In this document: piece after piece, positions 35,967 to 44,959 of the stretch | How the letters are laid out: every line of letters begins with the position of its first letter | How positions within the stretch are numbered: the stretch's first letter is position 1 | NCBI RefSeq assembly: GCF_001483135.1 | Contig: NZ_LNAL01000007.1 | Location: 62,001-126,000, forward strand | Source: Solirubrum puertoriconensis | Lineage (GTDB): Bacteria > Bacteroidota > Bacteroidia > Cytophagales > Hymenobacteraceae | Reading direction: 5' to 3' | DNA length: 64,000 bases | Program-made: the position numbers and the translations under genes | Notes under the pieces: model-generated | The model's database searches: none | Seen by the model: the letters and a program-made list of their open reading frames with translations, nothing else | What the model was told of the DNA's origin: nothing

Positions 35967-36908
35967 CTACCCACGCGCGGTTGCCAGCACTTCGCGCACG
36001 GTCGTAAACCGAATTTCGGGGTAGCGGTGGTTATCGAGCGGTTCAAGCTTGGGCAAGCCACTGAGCATGTTGTGCATGTACTGCATGCCCTGCCAAGCCG
36101 GAAACACCTCGCCGTGGCTGGGCGCCAGCGCGCGGGTAAGCTTAGCAAGAGCCCCAAACGCACCTAGGCCGCCGGGACGCAGCAACTTAAACGGCTGGCC
36201 GGTGGCGGCGGTGGCGGCCGTTTGCAAATCGCGGGTGGTGGCCACCTCGCCCGCCACGCGCAGGTACCTAGGCGTGTTGGCATCGAGGGCCGCTGCGGCC
36301 GTAAAGGCGGCGGTATCGTCGAGCGTGGTGAAATCCATGGGCTGATCGGGGCTGCCCCAGTACAGTACCCGCCTCGGACCAAACAGGATAACCGGTGCTT
36401 GCCCCGTAAGCAGATCGGTGAACATGCCGTTGAAGATGGAAGTAGCCTGAATGGGCGCTTGATCGAGCCTTTGGCTGAACTCGCGGCGCAAATCGAGGTT
36501 GCGGTTGGAGCCCTCGGGCAGCTTGGTGTAGTCGATGCAGTAATCGGATGGAATGAAGCGGGGCGCGCCGGCCTCCACGGCAGCCAGCAGCAGCAGGCGC
36601 TGCGTTTCCACAATTACCTCGCGCAGTCCCGATAGCGCCGATACCACGCAGCTTGCTCCAGCACACACCTTCGCCATTTCGGCCACGCTACCGTAGTTTA
36701 CTTCGTGCACCTCTGCGCCCAGCTGGCGTAGCTCCTCGGCTTCGGGTTTGGTGCGGCTGCCTAGGCGTACCAAGGCCCGCACCCTAGCACCGCGCTGCCG
36801 CAGGTGGTAAGCAATGCGCCGACCTAGGGCACCGGTGGCGCCGGCTAGCACGACAACCGAAGCGGCTGACTCGGAAGTATTGGAAGCTGAATAGGTATTG
36901 GCAGGCAT
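35967..36908 (-). CDS. NmrA/isoflavone-reductase-like NAD(P)-binding protein
   Basis: 313 residues from the Met at 36908. Rossmann motif VVVLAGATGALGRRIAYHL (GATGxxG) near residue 20, then ALVRLGSR, where the Arg suggests NADPH. FIPSDYCIDYTKLPEGSN and RREFSQRL fit the isoflavone reductase/NmrA branch of atypical SDRs. These are either redox enzymes on small aromatics or redox sensors; no decision is possible. Cytoplasmic. The upstream part of the ORF (36909-37043) is not coding-like. Confidence 0.82.
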   Translation of the reverse strand: MPANTYSASNTSESAASVVVLAGATGALGRRIAYHLRQRGARVRALVRLGSRTKPEAEELRQLGAEVHEVNYGSVAEMAKVCAGASCVVSALSGLREVIVETQRLLLLAAVEAGAPRFIPSDYCIDYTKLPEGSNRNLDLRREFSQRLDQAPIQATSIFNGMFTDLLTGQAPVILFGPRRVLYWGSPDQPMDFTTLDDTAAFTAAAALDANTPRYLRVAGEVATTRDLQTAATAATGQPFKLLRPGGLGAFGALAKLTRALAPSHGEVFPAWQGMQYMHNMLSGLPKLEPLDNHRYPEIRFTTVREVLATARG

Positions 36909-37400
36909 GAGCGAAAAGCAACAGGTGGGTGAAGCGCCCCGCGCACTGCGGCAGCTAATGATGCAAGCCAGCACAACGGGACAGATGCGGAGGTAATACC
37001 GCAAACCCCCGCGAAAGTTGTTGCGCGCTTCGCCGCACTGCAAATCAGCGAAATACCCGCCGGCGCATTTCTGAACTAATTTGTTGCTTGCCTGTAGGCG
37101 CTTGCAGCTGCAATAAATGGTTGCTTATATTGATTTATGATTTGGTTATCAATGGATTGCAATATATTTAATCGTTAATATATGCGCGTTTTGAACTTAA
37201 GAAAGTGCCGCTTGGTTAGCTCCCCGTACAACGCAGGCAAGCTCGGTGCTGAATAGTTTTCGCTAGGCAGTTCGAATAAAAAGCTTACGTTTACATTGTT
37301 TAAGGCAAGTTGCCTCGTGTTACCTACCATCATTCGCTTGCAGAATCGCAGTAGTGTTCCGTTGCCAGTTGCTTTGTTTTCACCCATTTCCTAAAGCATC
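36909..37400. promoter_or_regulatory. Long AT-rich leader region upstream of the cold-shock gene
   Basis: About 490 bp without a credible gene, distinctly AT-rich from 37080 to 37330. Csp genes commonly have long 5' UTRs that refold with temperature, so much of this may be leader. No exact -7 TAnnTTTG; near-matches are TACGTTTA (about 37287) and TTGCTTTG (about 37371). Confidence 0.45.
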
Positions 37401-37598
37401 ATGTCAACAGGAACCGTAAAATTCTTCAATGAAACCAAAGGCTTTGGTTTCATCAACGACGCCACCACTGGTCAGGACATCTTCGTCCACGTAACCGGCC
37501 TCATCGACGAAATCCGCGAGCGGGACACCGTAGAGTTCGAGGTAGAGCAAGGCCGCAAAGGCCTGAACGCTGTGAAGGTTCGCCGCACGCAAGCGTAA
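37401..37598 (+). CDS. Cold-shock domain protein (CspA family)
   Basis: 65 residues, a single OB-fold cold-shock domain. RNA-binding motifs RNP1 KGFGFI (13-18) and RNP2 DIFVHV (26-31) are intact; in E. coli CspA they are KGFGFI and DVFVHF. Binds single-stranded RNA and melts structure, as an RNA chaperone. Cytoplasmic. It has a strong terminator and a long leader, both typical of the family. High confidence. Confidence 0.97.
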   Translation: MSTGTVKFFNETKGFGFINDATTGQDIFVHVTGLIDEIRERDTVEFEVEQGRKGLNAVKVRRTQA

Positions 37599-37620
37599 GC
37601 TCCCTCGCTTCGCACAGTAC

Positions 37621-37652
37621 AAAAGGAGCCCACCGTATGGTGGGCTCCTTTT
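37621..37652 (+). terminator. Rho-independent terminator of the csp gene
   Basis: 14-bp stem (AAAAGGAGCCCACC, loop GTAT, complement) then a run of T, 22 bp past the stop. Confidence 0.92.
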
Positions 37653-37738
37653 TTTATTGCTCATCGGCAAATCAGGGCAAAAAGCAGAACGGGGCTTGCC
37701 CAAAGCGGGGCAACTCGGCCCCGCTGCACCCGGGCAAA

Positions 37739-39301
37739 CTAGGCCAATGCTTCGGCGGGTTGGAGCTGCTGCACCAAGGCTTGCAGCTGCGCGTGGTGCG
37801 GCAGCTTGGCGGCCAGCATTTGCAGTTGGCCAAGCTGTTGGTCGCTGAGTTGCGCCGGCATGCCATCGGTAAAGAAGCGCACGTTGCGCTCGAAGCGGGC
37901 CCGCGCATCGGGCTGGCTGCCGTGGCCTTCCATCCGGAACTGCGCCGGCGCCAGCAAGCCAAAGAACAGCTCGGCGGCTAGCTCGGGGTAGCGGTGCAGG
38001 GTAGGGGCAATGCCCAAATCGGCCGAAATCATTTCGGCAACTTCCTGGCAAGTAGTTGTGCCGCGGTGCTGCTTGAAAAACTGAAACTCCTGCAAGCCGG
38101 CTTTCATTTCGGCGGCTGTAGGCAGAGCGCGGGCACCGCTCCAGCAGGCGGCAATCCAGCGGGCCTGCATCTCGGCCGACACGAAGTACGAGCCGATTTG
38201 CTCGTACAAACCCATGAAGGCGAAGTTGGGCAGGGCCGGGTGGAAGGTGAAGTGATGCAAATCAAGGTGCTTGCGGTCGAGGTTGACGGTGCGCTCCAGC
38301 TCCTCGTTCAGGAAGGGCAGGTTCAGGTCGTAACCCGTGGCCAGAATAATGGCATCGATGGGCAGCTCCTGGCCATCAGTAAGGATAACGGAGTTGCTGG
38401 TGTAGGACTGCACGCCGATTACGGCTTTGATGCGGCCTTCCTTCACGAAGTCGAGGTAGTCCTGGCACTGCGAAACGCCTGCTTCGAGCAGGTTTTCGGA
38501 GGGGCGCAAGCCGCCGTAATCAGCGGGGTTGCCTACGGCGCTTAGCACTAGTTGCTTGAGGCCTTCGGCAGCCTCGTGCGGCGGCAGGGCTTGGTTGGCA
38601 TAGGCCCCAAAGCGCGTGAAAGCCAGCTGATCGGTGGGTACGCCGTGCATGATTTTGCGGGCGATGTAGCGCGGCTTGCGGGCCGAGGAAATCACCAGCG
38701 TATCGGGGTTGCGGGCCACGTCACTGGCAATTTCGACGCCGCTGATGCTGTTGCCCACCACCAGCACGCGCTGCCCCCGGAACGCTTCGCGGCCACGGTA
38801 CGCAAACGAGTGGATAACCTTGCCCCGGAACTGCTCGATGCCGGGCGTGTTGGGCAGGTGCGGCTTGTTGTAGCGGCCCGTGGCCACAACTACGTGCGAA
38901 AATACCTCGGTGCGCTCTTCGCCATGCTTATTTACCGACCATACCGTGTAATGCCCCTCGGGGCCCCGGCTAATGAGTTGCACGCGGGTATTCAGGCGCA
39001 CGTGGGCATCAACCCCAAAGCGCCGGGCGTAATCCTTGAGGTAAGCCAGCACCTGCTCCGTGCTCGGGAACATGGGCGTGCCCTCGGGGTAATCGTGGTC
39101 GGAAAACGACATTTTGATGTGGCAGGAGTTGGCCGGCATGCCCGGCCACTGGCCGCTGTGAGCCGCTCCTTGGTTCCACTGTCCGCCTATCGAGCTGCTT
39201 TGTTCGATCAGTACGGGCGTGAGGCCATCTTCGAGCAGAGATTTGGCAGCCACAATGCCTGCGGGGCCGCCACCGATGATGGCTACTTTGTTGGTTTTCA
39301 T
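37739..39301 (-). CDS. Flavin-containing monooxygenase-like protein
   Basis: 520 residues from the Met at 39301. FAD-binding VAIIGGGPAGIVAAKSLLEDG at the N-terminus, NADPH-binding RVLVVGNSISGVEIASDVA (about 190-210), and the linker VVVATGRYNKPHLPNTPG, which corresponds to the FMO/Baeyer-Villiger fingerprint region. IILATGYDLNLPFL gives the C-terminal ATG-type motif. It inserts one oxygen into a soft nucleophile (N or S) or a ketone. Cytoplasmic. No pathway neighbours, so substrate unknown. The N-terminal extension to 39388 is rejected as it precedes the Rossmann start. Confidence 0.87.
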   Translation of the reverse strand: MKTNKVAIIGGGPAGIVAAKSLLEDGLTPVLIEQSSSIGGQWNQGAAHSGQWPGMPANSCHIKMSFSDHDYPEGTPMFPSTEQVLAYLKDYARRFGVDAHVRLNTRVQLISRGPEGHYTVWSVNKHGEERTEVFSHVVVATGRYNKPHLPNTPGIEQFRGKVIHSFAYRGREAFRGQRVLVVGNSISGVEIASDVARNPDTLVISSARKPRYIARKIMHGVPTDQLAFTRFGAYANQALPPHEAAEGLKQLVLSAVGNPADYGGLRPSENLLEAGVSQCQDYLDFVKEGRIKAVIGVQSYTSNSVILTDGQELPIDAIILATGYDLNLPFLNEELERTVNLDRKHLDLHHFTFHPALPNFAFMGLYEQIGSYFVSAEMQARWIAACWSGARALPTAAEMKAGLQEFQFFKQHRGTTTCQEVAEMISADLGIAPTLHRYPELAAELFFGLLAPAQFRMEGHGSQPDARARFERNVRFFTDGMPAQLSDQQLGQLQMLAAKLPHHAQLQALVQQLQPAEALA

Positions 39302-39655
39302 AGCAGTTGGGTAAGGTGATAAAGCGCAGTTGACGTCGGCTGCTGCAGGGCCCGGGCACGCGCCGCACCTAGGCAGCCGACGGTGCAAGTTTAGGGCATC
39401 GGGCGGCTGCTGTCTATAGCATGTGTATGTGATATAAGTAGTTAGCTATGGGTTTCGTATCGCCCTAGGTGCTCGGAGCTACATGTACATGTGGCAGCCA
39501 AATGCCGAAACGTATTACCGTGCGGCAAGCTGAGCGGCAGGCATAGCACGCTCATGTGAGGCCCAGCTTTTGCGCTGGGGCGGGGCCTTTGAGTACTTGC
39601 GGGGGTGCTGCCGAAGGGTAGTGCATTCACGCTCCTCATCAACCCCATACCCGCT
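39302..39655. promoter_or_regulatory. Divergent promoter region, FMO / lipoprotein
   Basis: Contains the palindrome ACATGTACATGT at about 39480 and a CCTAGG at 39463. No gene seen. Confidence 0.35.
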
Positions 39656-40252
39656 ATGAAAACGCTCTTATTTGCCCTGCTGCTCGCCGCCAGCTGCGGC
39701 TCCTTAGCCGCTTGCACCGACGGCAACAAGGAAACTGACCCTGCGCCCGACGCCGGGAACTTCGGCAACAACGCGCGCTCCGAGGTACCCGACGAGCTGG
39801 TGGGCTACTGGCTGGCCGGCTCCAGCTCCATCGGCAACTTTTGGGGCTACGACGGCCGCTACGCCGGCCCGGCCTACGAAATAGCCCTGGGTTACCGCTT
39901 CTACAAAAACGGCACGGCCAAGCAGTACTTCTACTACACCAGCACCTCCACCTACTGCCGCACGCAGGTGCTGGGCTACCGCGAGGGCACCGTGGTGTTC
40001 GACACGCGCAACAAAACCTTCGAGTTTTTTGCGGCCAGCGGCAACTACCGGCACTACAACGGCTGCGGCAGCAGCCAAAGCCCCGGCTACGGCGAAACCA
40101 AGCCTTACGATTCGAATGAGCTGTACCCCGCCAAAAAGCACCGCTACAACGGCTACGAGGTGGTGCAGCAAAGCGGTAAAACCATCTGGCGCTGCGCCCT
40201 CGATGGCGGCGGCAACCAGGACTTTGAGAAATCGACGGAACCGCAGCGCTAA
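39656..40252 (+). CDS. Hypothetical lipoprotein
   Basis: 198 residues from the Met at 39656. Lipobox GSLAAC with Cys about 20. The mature part is rich in Tyr/Gly/Asn (IGNFWGYDGRYAGPAYE, YFYYTSTSTYCRTQ, YNGCGSSQSPGYGE) with three Cys that could form a disulfide. The series of strands with VGYWLAGSS at the front resembles the lipocalin-like lipoproteins common in this phylum. No function known. Separated by a bidirectional terminator from the convergent SDR gene. Confidence 0.7.
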   Translation: MKTLLFALLLAASCGSLAACTDGNKETDPAPDAGNFGNNARSEVPDELVGYWLAGSSSIGNFWGYDGRYAGPAYEIALGYRFYKNGTAKQYFYYTSTSTYCRTQVLGYREGTVVFDTRNKTFEFFAASGNYRHYNGCGSSQSPGYGETKPYDSNELYPAKKHRYNGYEVVQQSGKTIWRCALDGGGNQDFEKSTEPQR

Positions 40253-40272
40253 GATTAGGTGGCAAACGCAGC

Positions 40273-40316
40273 AACGCCCGCCCGGCAGCCGCATTGCGCG
40301 GTGCCGGGCGGGCGTT
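40273..40316. terminator. Bidirectional terminator
   Basis: Perfect 15-bp arms (AACGCCCGCCCGGCA with its complement) between convergent genes. Confidence 0.75.
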
Positions 40317-40343
40317 GGCCTAGGTGCGTTGCGGCAACGGCAC

Positions 40344-41060
40344 CTAGGGGTTCGTCGACCACATGCCGGCTTCTTTGATGAAGATGCGGCGGTTGAGCTT
40401 GAGCTGGGCAATGATGAACTCGGCCAGGTCTTCGGGCTGCATCACGCGCTCGGGGTTGCCGTCGGTGAGCTTATTGCTGATGGCCAGCTCCGTGGCTACC
40501 GTGCTGGGCGTAAGCGCCGACACGCGAATGTTTTGCTTGCGCACCTCCTGCATCAGCGACTCGGTGAAGCCCAGCACCGCAAACTTGGAGGCGCTGTAGG
40601 CGCTGGTGGTAGCGGCGCCGCGCTGCCCCGCCGTTGAGGCCACGTTGATAATGTCGCCGGCTTCGCGGGCAATCATATCGGGCAGCACGGCGCGCGTGGT
40701 GTAGTAGGTACCCAGCAGGTTCACCTGAATAATCCGTTCCCACTCTTCCACGGGGATATCGAGCAGCTTGGCAAACGTACCGATGCCCGCGTTGTTGATG
40801 AGTATGTCGATGGGGCCGAGCTGCTGGCGCACCTGCTCCACGGCCGTTTCCACGGCCTGGCGGTCGGCCACGTCGGCCGTTACTACGGCGGTTTTTACAC
40901 CTAGGGCGGCAATTTCAGCGGCTACTTCTTGCAGCTGGCTTTCGGTGCGGGCCAGCAGGCCTACGTGGGCGCCTTCCTTGGCCAGGGCTACGGCTACGGC
41001 GCGGCCAATGCCTTTGCCGGCGCCGGTTACAAGGGCAACTTTCCCGGTAAGTGATTCCAT
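40344..41060 (-). CDS. SDR, 3-ketoacyl-ACP-reductase-like
   Basis: 238 residues, classical short-chain dehydrogenase. [15 protein letters not shown] (cofactor loop), ARTESQL (Arg suggests NADPH), LINNAGIG, Ser in [11 protein letters not shown] and Y-x3-K in [11 protein letters not shown], so the Ser-Tyr-Lys triad is complete. Family similarity is to FabG-type reductases, but the context (no fatty acid genes) gives no substrate. The TAG stop lies within CCTAGG. Cytoplasmic. Confidence 0.88.
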   Translation of the reverse strand: MESLTGKVALVTGAGKGIGRAVAVALAKEGAHVGLLARTESQLQEVAAEIAALGVKTAVVTADVADRQAVETAVEQVRQQLGPIDILINNAGIGTFAKLLDIPVEEWERIIQVNLLGTYYTTRAVLPDMIAREAGDIINVASTAGQRGAATTSAYSASKFAVLGFTESLMQEVRKQNIRVSALTPSTVATELAISNKLTDGNPERVMQPEDLAEFIIAQLKLNRRIFIKEAGMWSTNP

Positions 41061-41188
41061 ACGGTTGTTCGGAGTAGTTAGGGATGAGTTGTATAACCGA
41101 GGGCTAGCTCCTGGGTTGCTTAAGCCGGCAATAAGTTTTGCGCCTTAGGTGCGCTGCAATGGTTAATGCGCTGGCAACCATAAATAAG

Positions 41189-41218
41189 CAAGGCCACCCC
41201 TGAGCAGGAGTGGCCTTG
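41189..41218 (-). terminator. Terminator of the DUF3140 gene
   Basis: 13-bp stem with one mismatch (CAAGGCCACCCCT with AGGAGTGGCCTTG), 21 bp past the stop; CTTATTTATGG follows on the minus strand. Confidence 0.7.
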
Positions 41219-41238
41219 CGGTCGGCAGGAGCTTGCGC

Positions 41239-41610
41239 TTATTTGCGGCCTTTGTCCTTCAGTGGGTCGTGGCCCCAATTCATGAGCGAGTAGCGCCAGC
41301 GCGAGTTTTCTACGTCTTTGGCGTTGTGGGGGCCTTGGGCTAGGTGGCGGCTCACGTAGCTGTGCACGCGGTGCATGTGGTCTTCGTCTTCGGGCGTGAG
41401 GTCGGCCTGCTTTTTATGCAGTATCTGCACAATTCGCTCGCCGGAGTGGCGGCCAATGCTTTTGCCTTCGCCGCCGTCCTGGCCCACCGACTTCGATTCG
41501 TCGGTGCGTAGCCATTTCTCCAGCTCCGAGGCCGTCATGTTTACATCGTCCTTGAACTGCTTGCGGATATCGTCGCTGTGATCGGGGCGACTGTTGTGGG
41601 TAGTAGCCAT
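41239..41610 (-). CDS. DUF3140 family protein
   Basis: 123 residues, charged and soluble. The pattern VNMTASELEKWLRTDESKSVG, GRHSGERIVQILHKKQADLT and MHRVHSYVSRHLAQGP, ending RYSLMNWGHDP, is that of DUF3140, a small DNA-associated-looking family without known activity. It is 48 bp downstream of the DUF5872-like gene on the same strand, likely as an operon. Many His, Lys and Arg suggest nucleic-acid binding; that is inference. Confidence 0.8.
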   Translation of the reverse strand: MATTHNSRPDHSDDIRKQFKDDVNMTASELEKWLRTDESKSVGQDGGEGKSIGRHSGERIVQILHKKQADLTPEDEDHMHRVHSYVSRHLAQGPHNAKDVENSRWRYSLMNWGHDPLKDKGRK

Positions 41611-41658
41611 GCGGGGTGTGGTTGTGGTTGAAGAATGTATGCCTGCGTGGGCGGTGGG

Positions 41659-42126
41659 TTAGTCGTGCTGAGTGGTTTTGCGGTGGGCCGTTTTGGCCGC
41701 AGCGGTGTTCTCTACATGTTGTTTGCCGGTGCGCGAGCCGGCTCGTTTCTTGGCGTCGGTGGCTTTTTGCTGGGCGGGCGTTAGTTGCTCCCACGCTTCC
41801 TTGGGCAGGTAGCGGGCGGTGCCGTTGGCGCGTTTGGCCCGTTTGCCATCAGATGTTTGCCAGTCTTGCTCCGTCCACTCGTGCAGGTGCTCCTGTGCTT
41901 CGGTAGGCTTGCGGTTTTTGTAGCCTCCGCCGGCCTTTTTGTACTCGCGGGTGAGCATCTGCGATTTGCGGGCGCTCCACTGGCCCGGTTCGCCGCCTTT
42001 ATTGCCGGCCATAATCTGCGCCTTCAGCTTTTCGCGCAGCTTGGGGTCGGTGTAGGTGTCGTCGGGCGTCCGTTTGGCGGCGGGTTTGCGCGCAGCGGCG
42101 GCTTTGCTGGCTGATTCCTTTGCCAT
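41659..42126 (-). CDS. Basic protein, DUF5872-like
   Basis: 155 residues from the Met at 42126. Very Lys/Ala-rich N-terminus (AKESASKAAAARKPAAKR) then a conserved core: DPKLREKLKAQIMAGNKGG, WSARKSQMLTREYKKAGGGY, LHEWTEQDWQTSDGKRA and RYLPKEAWEQLTPAQQKAT. The core matches what I remember of DUF5872, present in Bacteroidota and some giant-virus genomes; this name is from memory. Strong positive charge suggests DNA or RNA binding. Leads the pair with the DUF3140 gene. Confidence 0.72.
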   Translation of the reverse strand: MAKESASKAAAARKPAAKRTPDDTYTDPKLREKLKAQIMAGNKGGEPGQWSARKSQMLTREYKKAGGGYKNRKPTEAQEHLHEWTEQDWQTSDGKRAKRANGTARYLPKEAWEQLTPAQQKATDAKKRAGSRTGKQHVENTAAAKTAHRKTTQHD

Positions 42127-42308
42127 TGCAATAGCTTTGTGGGTGAGAAACACTTACCTCGGAGGAAGGAGCAGCTACTCTTAACGTGCCGAGCATGAGC
42201 AGGTTGAGTAAAGTTGAGGCAAGCTCGGCGGTTTATGGGGCCGGTTTGCTTACTTCGTGGCAGCTGGCGCCCAGGGCTTTGCATCGGACACCACACCACC
42301 AATCCGTT

Positions 42309-42740
42309 ATGAAAATCCTCTTCCCCGAACGCGTTGCTGCCTACGGCATATTGCTGATTACCGGCTTGTCGGTGGGGTTCCATGTGCTGGTGCTAGCCAG
42401 GGTAGTGCCCTCGGAAATTGTGTGGGGCGGCGGCCAAAAAGACCCGCAGCAATTGCTGGTGCTCGAGTCGGTTTCCATCACCATCAACCTGCTGATATGG
42501 ATGGTAGTGGCCGTGCGGGTAGGCTTGCTGAAGCTGAAGATAAATGCCACGGTAATAAGGGGTGCCTTGTGGCTGATGGTTGGCGTGTTCGCGCTGAATA
42601 CCGTGGGCAATCTGTTCTCCACCAACAGCTTCGAGAAGGCTGCCTTTACGCCCGTAACCTTGCTGCTGGCCTTATTTAGTTTGCGGCTTGTACTCGGCAA
42701 CCGCCAGCAGCCCGCTGCCACCCCGCACCCCAGTGCGTAG
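42309..42740 (+). CDS. Small four-helix membrane protein, unknown
   Basis: 143 residues from the Met at 42309. Four hydrophobic helices: VAAYGILLITGLSVGFHVLVL, ESVSITINLLIWMVVAVRVG, VIRGALWLMVGVFALNTVG and FTPVTLLLALFSLRLV. No known domain. The in-frame ATG at 42186 would add a non-conserved hydrophilic stretch. Divergent from the DUF5872-like gene. Inner membrane. Confidence 0.72.
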   Translation: MKILFPERVAAYGILLITGLSVGFHVLVLARVVPSEIVWGGGQKDPQQLLVLESVSITINLLIWMVVAVRVGLLKLKINATVIRGALWLMVGVFALNTVGNLFSTNSFEKAAFTPVTLLLALFSLRLVLGNRQQPAATPHPSA

Positions 42741-42803
42741 GGATACCTAGGGCACTAATCTGCGTACGTATCCCTGACACGCAGCAAGCCCGCCCCGACG
42801 CCC

Positions 42804-43637
42804 ATGATGCAGCAACCCAAGGCCACAGTACCACTCGTATTCAATCAGCAGATGCCAACACTGCCGATGTGGCTGTTGCGGCTGGGTTGCCGTGCGCAGC
42901 TCAAAGCAGTAGGGGGCGTGTTTGGGATGGTGTTGCTAACCACCGCCTGCTCCGACGACAGGCCACGCGACACCGCCGGGCAGCAACGCGAACCAGTTTC
43001 AAGCCCAAGCCCAGCAACTTCGCCAATTGCTGAAACCGACGATTACGCCGACGACAACCAGCAGGTAGGGCCGGGTAGTTGGTTTCGGGTGGTAGCGGAT
43101 AGGGCGTATTTTTTTGATGCACCGCGCGGTAAGAAGCCCAACGGGCGATACCTGCTCCGCGGCGACGTGCTGTACGCCGACGACGTGGTAAACCGCTACG
43201 TGAAAACCAGCTTTAAGCAGCCCAACGGCGCTACTGCCACCGGCTGGCTGAAGGCAGAGGACCTAGGCCGCCTTGCCCGCAAGCCCGAGGTGGCCATTGC
43301 CCAGCCCAACCGTGCAGCTCAACGCCCGCGGCCCAGCCCCCAACCTACTAAGCAGCCCGATACCTACAGCTACGAGCTAGAGGCCGAGCCGAGTACTCCG
43401 ACCAGGCAACCGAGCCCTGCGGTTAGCGGTGCTGCCACTGCCGTGGTAGCGGCCGAGCGGTCTTATTTCTACAACTCGCCCGACCTTACCGACCGCCGCA
43501 AAGCCCACTGCGTACGCGGCGACAAGGTACGCCTGGGCGAGGAGCAAGGCGAAGCGGTGTACGTAACGTTTACCAACTGGCAAGGCGTAACCTCGCGCGG
43601 CTGGATGCGCAAAGATGCTTTGCAGCTCAACCGCTAA
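42804..43637 (+). CDS. Lipoprotein with two SH3-like repeats
   Basis: 277 residues. Lipobox VLLTTAC (Cys about 49). A later Met (about 22, MWLLRLGC) could be the true start and would give a more usual signal length. Two SH3b-like units, about 92-155 (VVADRAYFFDAPRGKKPNG, ATGWLKAEDL) and 213-277 (VAAERSYFYNSPDLTDRRK, SRGWMRKDAL), are joined by a Pro/Gln/Thr linker of about 55 residues. The repeated pattern AYFFDAP / SYFYNSP suggests an internal duplication. SH3b domains often bind peptidoglycan. Outer or inner membrane lipoprotein. Confidence 0.78.
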   Translation: MMQQPKATVPLVFNQQMPTLPMWLLRLGCRAQLKAVGGVFGMVLLTTACSDDRPRDTAGQQREPVSSPSPATSPIAETDDYADDNQQVGPGSWFRVVADRAYFFDAPRGKKPNGRYLLRGDVLYADDVVNRYVKTSFKQPNGATATGWLKAEDLGRLARKPEVAIAQPNRAAQRPRPSPQPTKQPDTYSYELEAEPSTPTRQPSPAVSGAATAVVAAERSYFYNSPDLTDRRKAHCVRGDKVRLGEEQGEAVYVTFTNWQGVTSRGWMRKDALQLNR

Positions 43638-43652
43638 CAACGCAAGGCAAAT

Positions 43653-43675
43653 GAGCCGGCTGGTAAGGCCGGCTC
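43653..43675 (+). terminator. Terminator after the SH3-repeat gene
   Basis: 8-bp stem GAGCCGGC with its complement, loop TGGTAAG, then TTACAAAAAC. Beyond it, to 43960, I see no gene, only two odd ORFs without coding character. Confidence 0.6.
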
Positions 43676-43960
43676 TTACAAAAACAAGTAAGCCGGCCAC
43701 CTAGGGCGGCGCTGGTGCCACGAAAATTAGCTGCTCCAGCTGCTTATTCGGTAGCCTGTGGTGTCGCGTAGCCACACGATGATGACTGGCGCGGACGCTT
43801 TGGGTGCAGGTTTGGGCCACTGCCGGCAAATACTGGGGCAGCGCAGCACCAAGGCAGCCATTCTTATGCACGAACAAAAGAATGGCTAAGCTTGCGGCCA
43901 AGGCCATTCGTCAAACTTCCGGGCCCGGTGGCCGTTGTTGCTACATCAGCCGCTAAGCCC

Positions 43961-44614
43961 ATGAACACCAACCTCGACCAGCCTTTTTCGCCCAATGCGT
44001 TTCGGCGCCTGGATGAGACGCCCGATGCCGAGTTTTACCGGCAGCCGCGCTTTGTAACGCACATCGACGAAGGCGCCATTGCAGCCGTAACGCAGCTCTA
44101 CCGCGAGTACTTTAGCGCTGGCAGTAGCTTGCTCGATTTGATGAGCAGCTGGGTAAGCCACCTGCCGCCCGAGGTGCAGTACGGGCGCGTGGTGGGGCTG
44201 GGCATGAACGAGGCCGAACTGCGGGCTAACCCGCGCCTGAGTGCCTACGTGGTGCAAGATCTGAACCAGCAACCCCAGCTGCCTTTCGCCGACGCCGAGT
44301 TTGGTGGCGCCGCCATTTGCGTGTCGGTTGATTACCTGACGCAGCCCGTGGCGGTAATGCAGGAGTTGGGCCGCGTGCTGCAGCCCGGCGCGCCGCTGGT
44401 CATTACGTTCTCAAACCGCTGCTTCCCATCCAAAGCCATTGCCGCCTGGCACCAGCTCAGCGACCAAGGCCACCTGCAGTTGGTAGGGCAATACTTGCAA
44501 GCCGCCGGCAACTGGCACGGCATCAAGCTGCTCGACCGCAGCCCGCGCCCGCCCGGAGTTTCCGATCCGCTGTTTGCGGTGGTTGGCCGGGCTGGGGCCG
44601 TTCCGCAGCCCTAG
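43961..44614 (+). CDS. SAM methyltransferase-like protein
   Basis: 217 residues from the Met at 43961. Class I methyltransferase fold with a degenerate motif I: SSLLDLMSSWVSHLP in place of the usual G-x-G-x-G, then VVGLGMNEAEL (strand 2) and LPFADAEFGGAAICVSVDYL with QELGRVLQPGAPLVITFSN (motifs IV/V region). The weakened SAM loop is family-typical in one Bacteroidota/cyanobacterial group but could mean lost activity. Cytoplasmic; substrate unknown. Its TAG stop lies in CCTAGG. Confidence 0.75.
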   Translation: MNTNLDQPFSPNAFRRLDETPDAEFYRQPRFVTHIDEGAIAAVTQLYREYFSAGSSLLDLMSSWVSHLPPEVQYGRVVGLGMNEAELRANPRLSAYVVQDLNQQPQLPFADAEFGGAAICVSVDYLTQPVAVMQELGRVLQPGAPLVITFSNRCFPSKAIAAWHQLSDQGHLQLVGQYLQAAGNWHGIKLLDRSPRPPGVSDPLFAVVGRAGAVPQP

Positions 44615-44627
44615 GTGCTTTGCAGTG

Positions 44628-44732
44628 TTACAACGAATAGATGAGCGCGCAGGCCGCAGCAGCGGCCATGACGAGGTAGAGCACTAAGTCGTTGCGCTTG
44701 ACGGCTCGTTCGTACTTGCGTGAGGAATACAT
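44628..44732 (-). CDS. 34-residue single-helix membrane protein
   Basis: Short ORF: MYSSRKYERAVKRND, then the hydrophobic stretch LVLYLVMAAAAACALIYSL to a TAA stop. A positively charged N-terminal segment and one membrane helix ending at the C-terminus are typical of real small membrane proteins (N-in). It converges on the methyltransferase gene, leaving only 13 bp between the two stops, and the 335 bp before its start is otherwise empty, so a promoter has room. No homologue recognised. Confidence 0.5.
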   Translation of the reverse strand: MYSSRKYERAVKRNDLVLYLVMAAAAACALIYSL

Positions 44733-44959
44733 GGCCTGAAAATCAAAAGGTTGTTTCAGCGCCGGCTTGCCATTGGTGGCGCGCTGGCAACGTGCGGCAC
44801 ATGCGTTGCAGCGCTCTTGTCATTTACGGCTACAGTTTGCTCTTTGTATGTAATTGGTTGTTAAGGCTTTGTTATGTTTTTGAGCTTTCGTCACATAGGC
44901 GCGAGTCTTGGGCTAATGGCAGCTGAGCAGGGATAGTCGATTGTCGGAGTGAAATTGTA

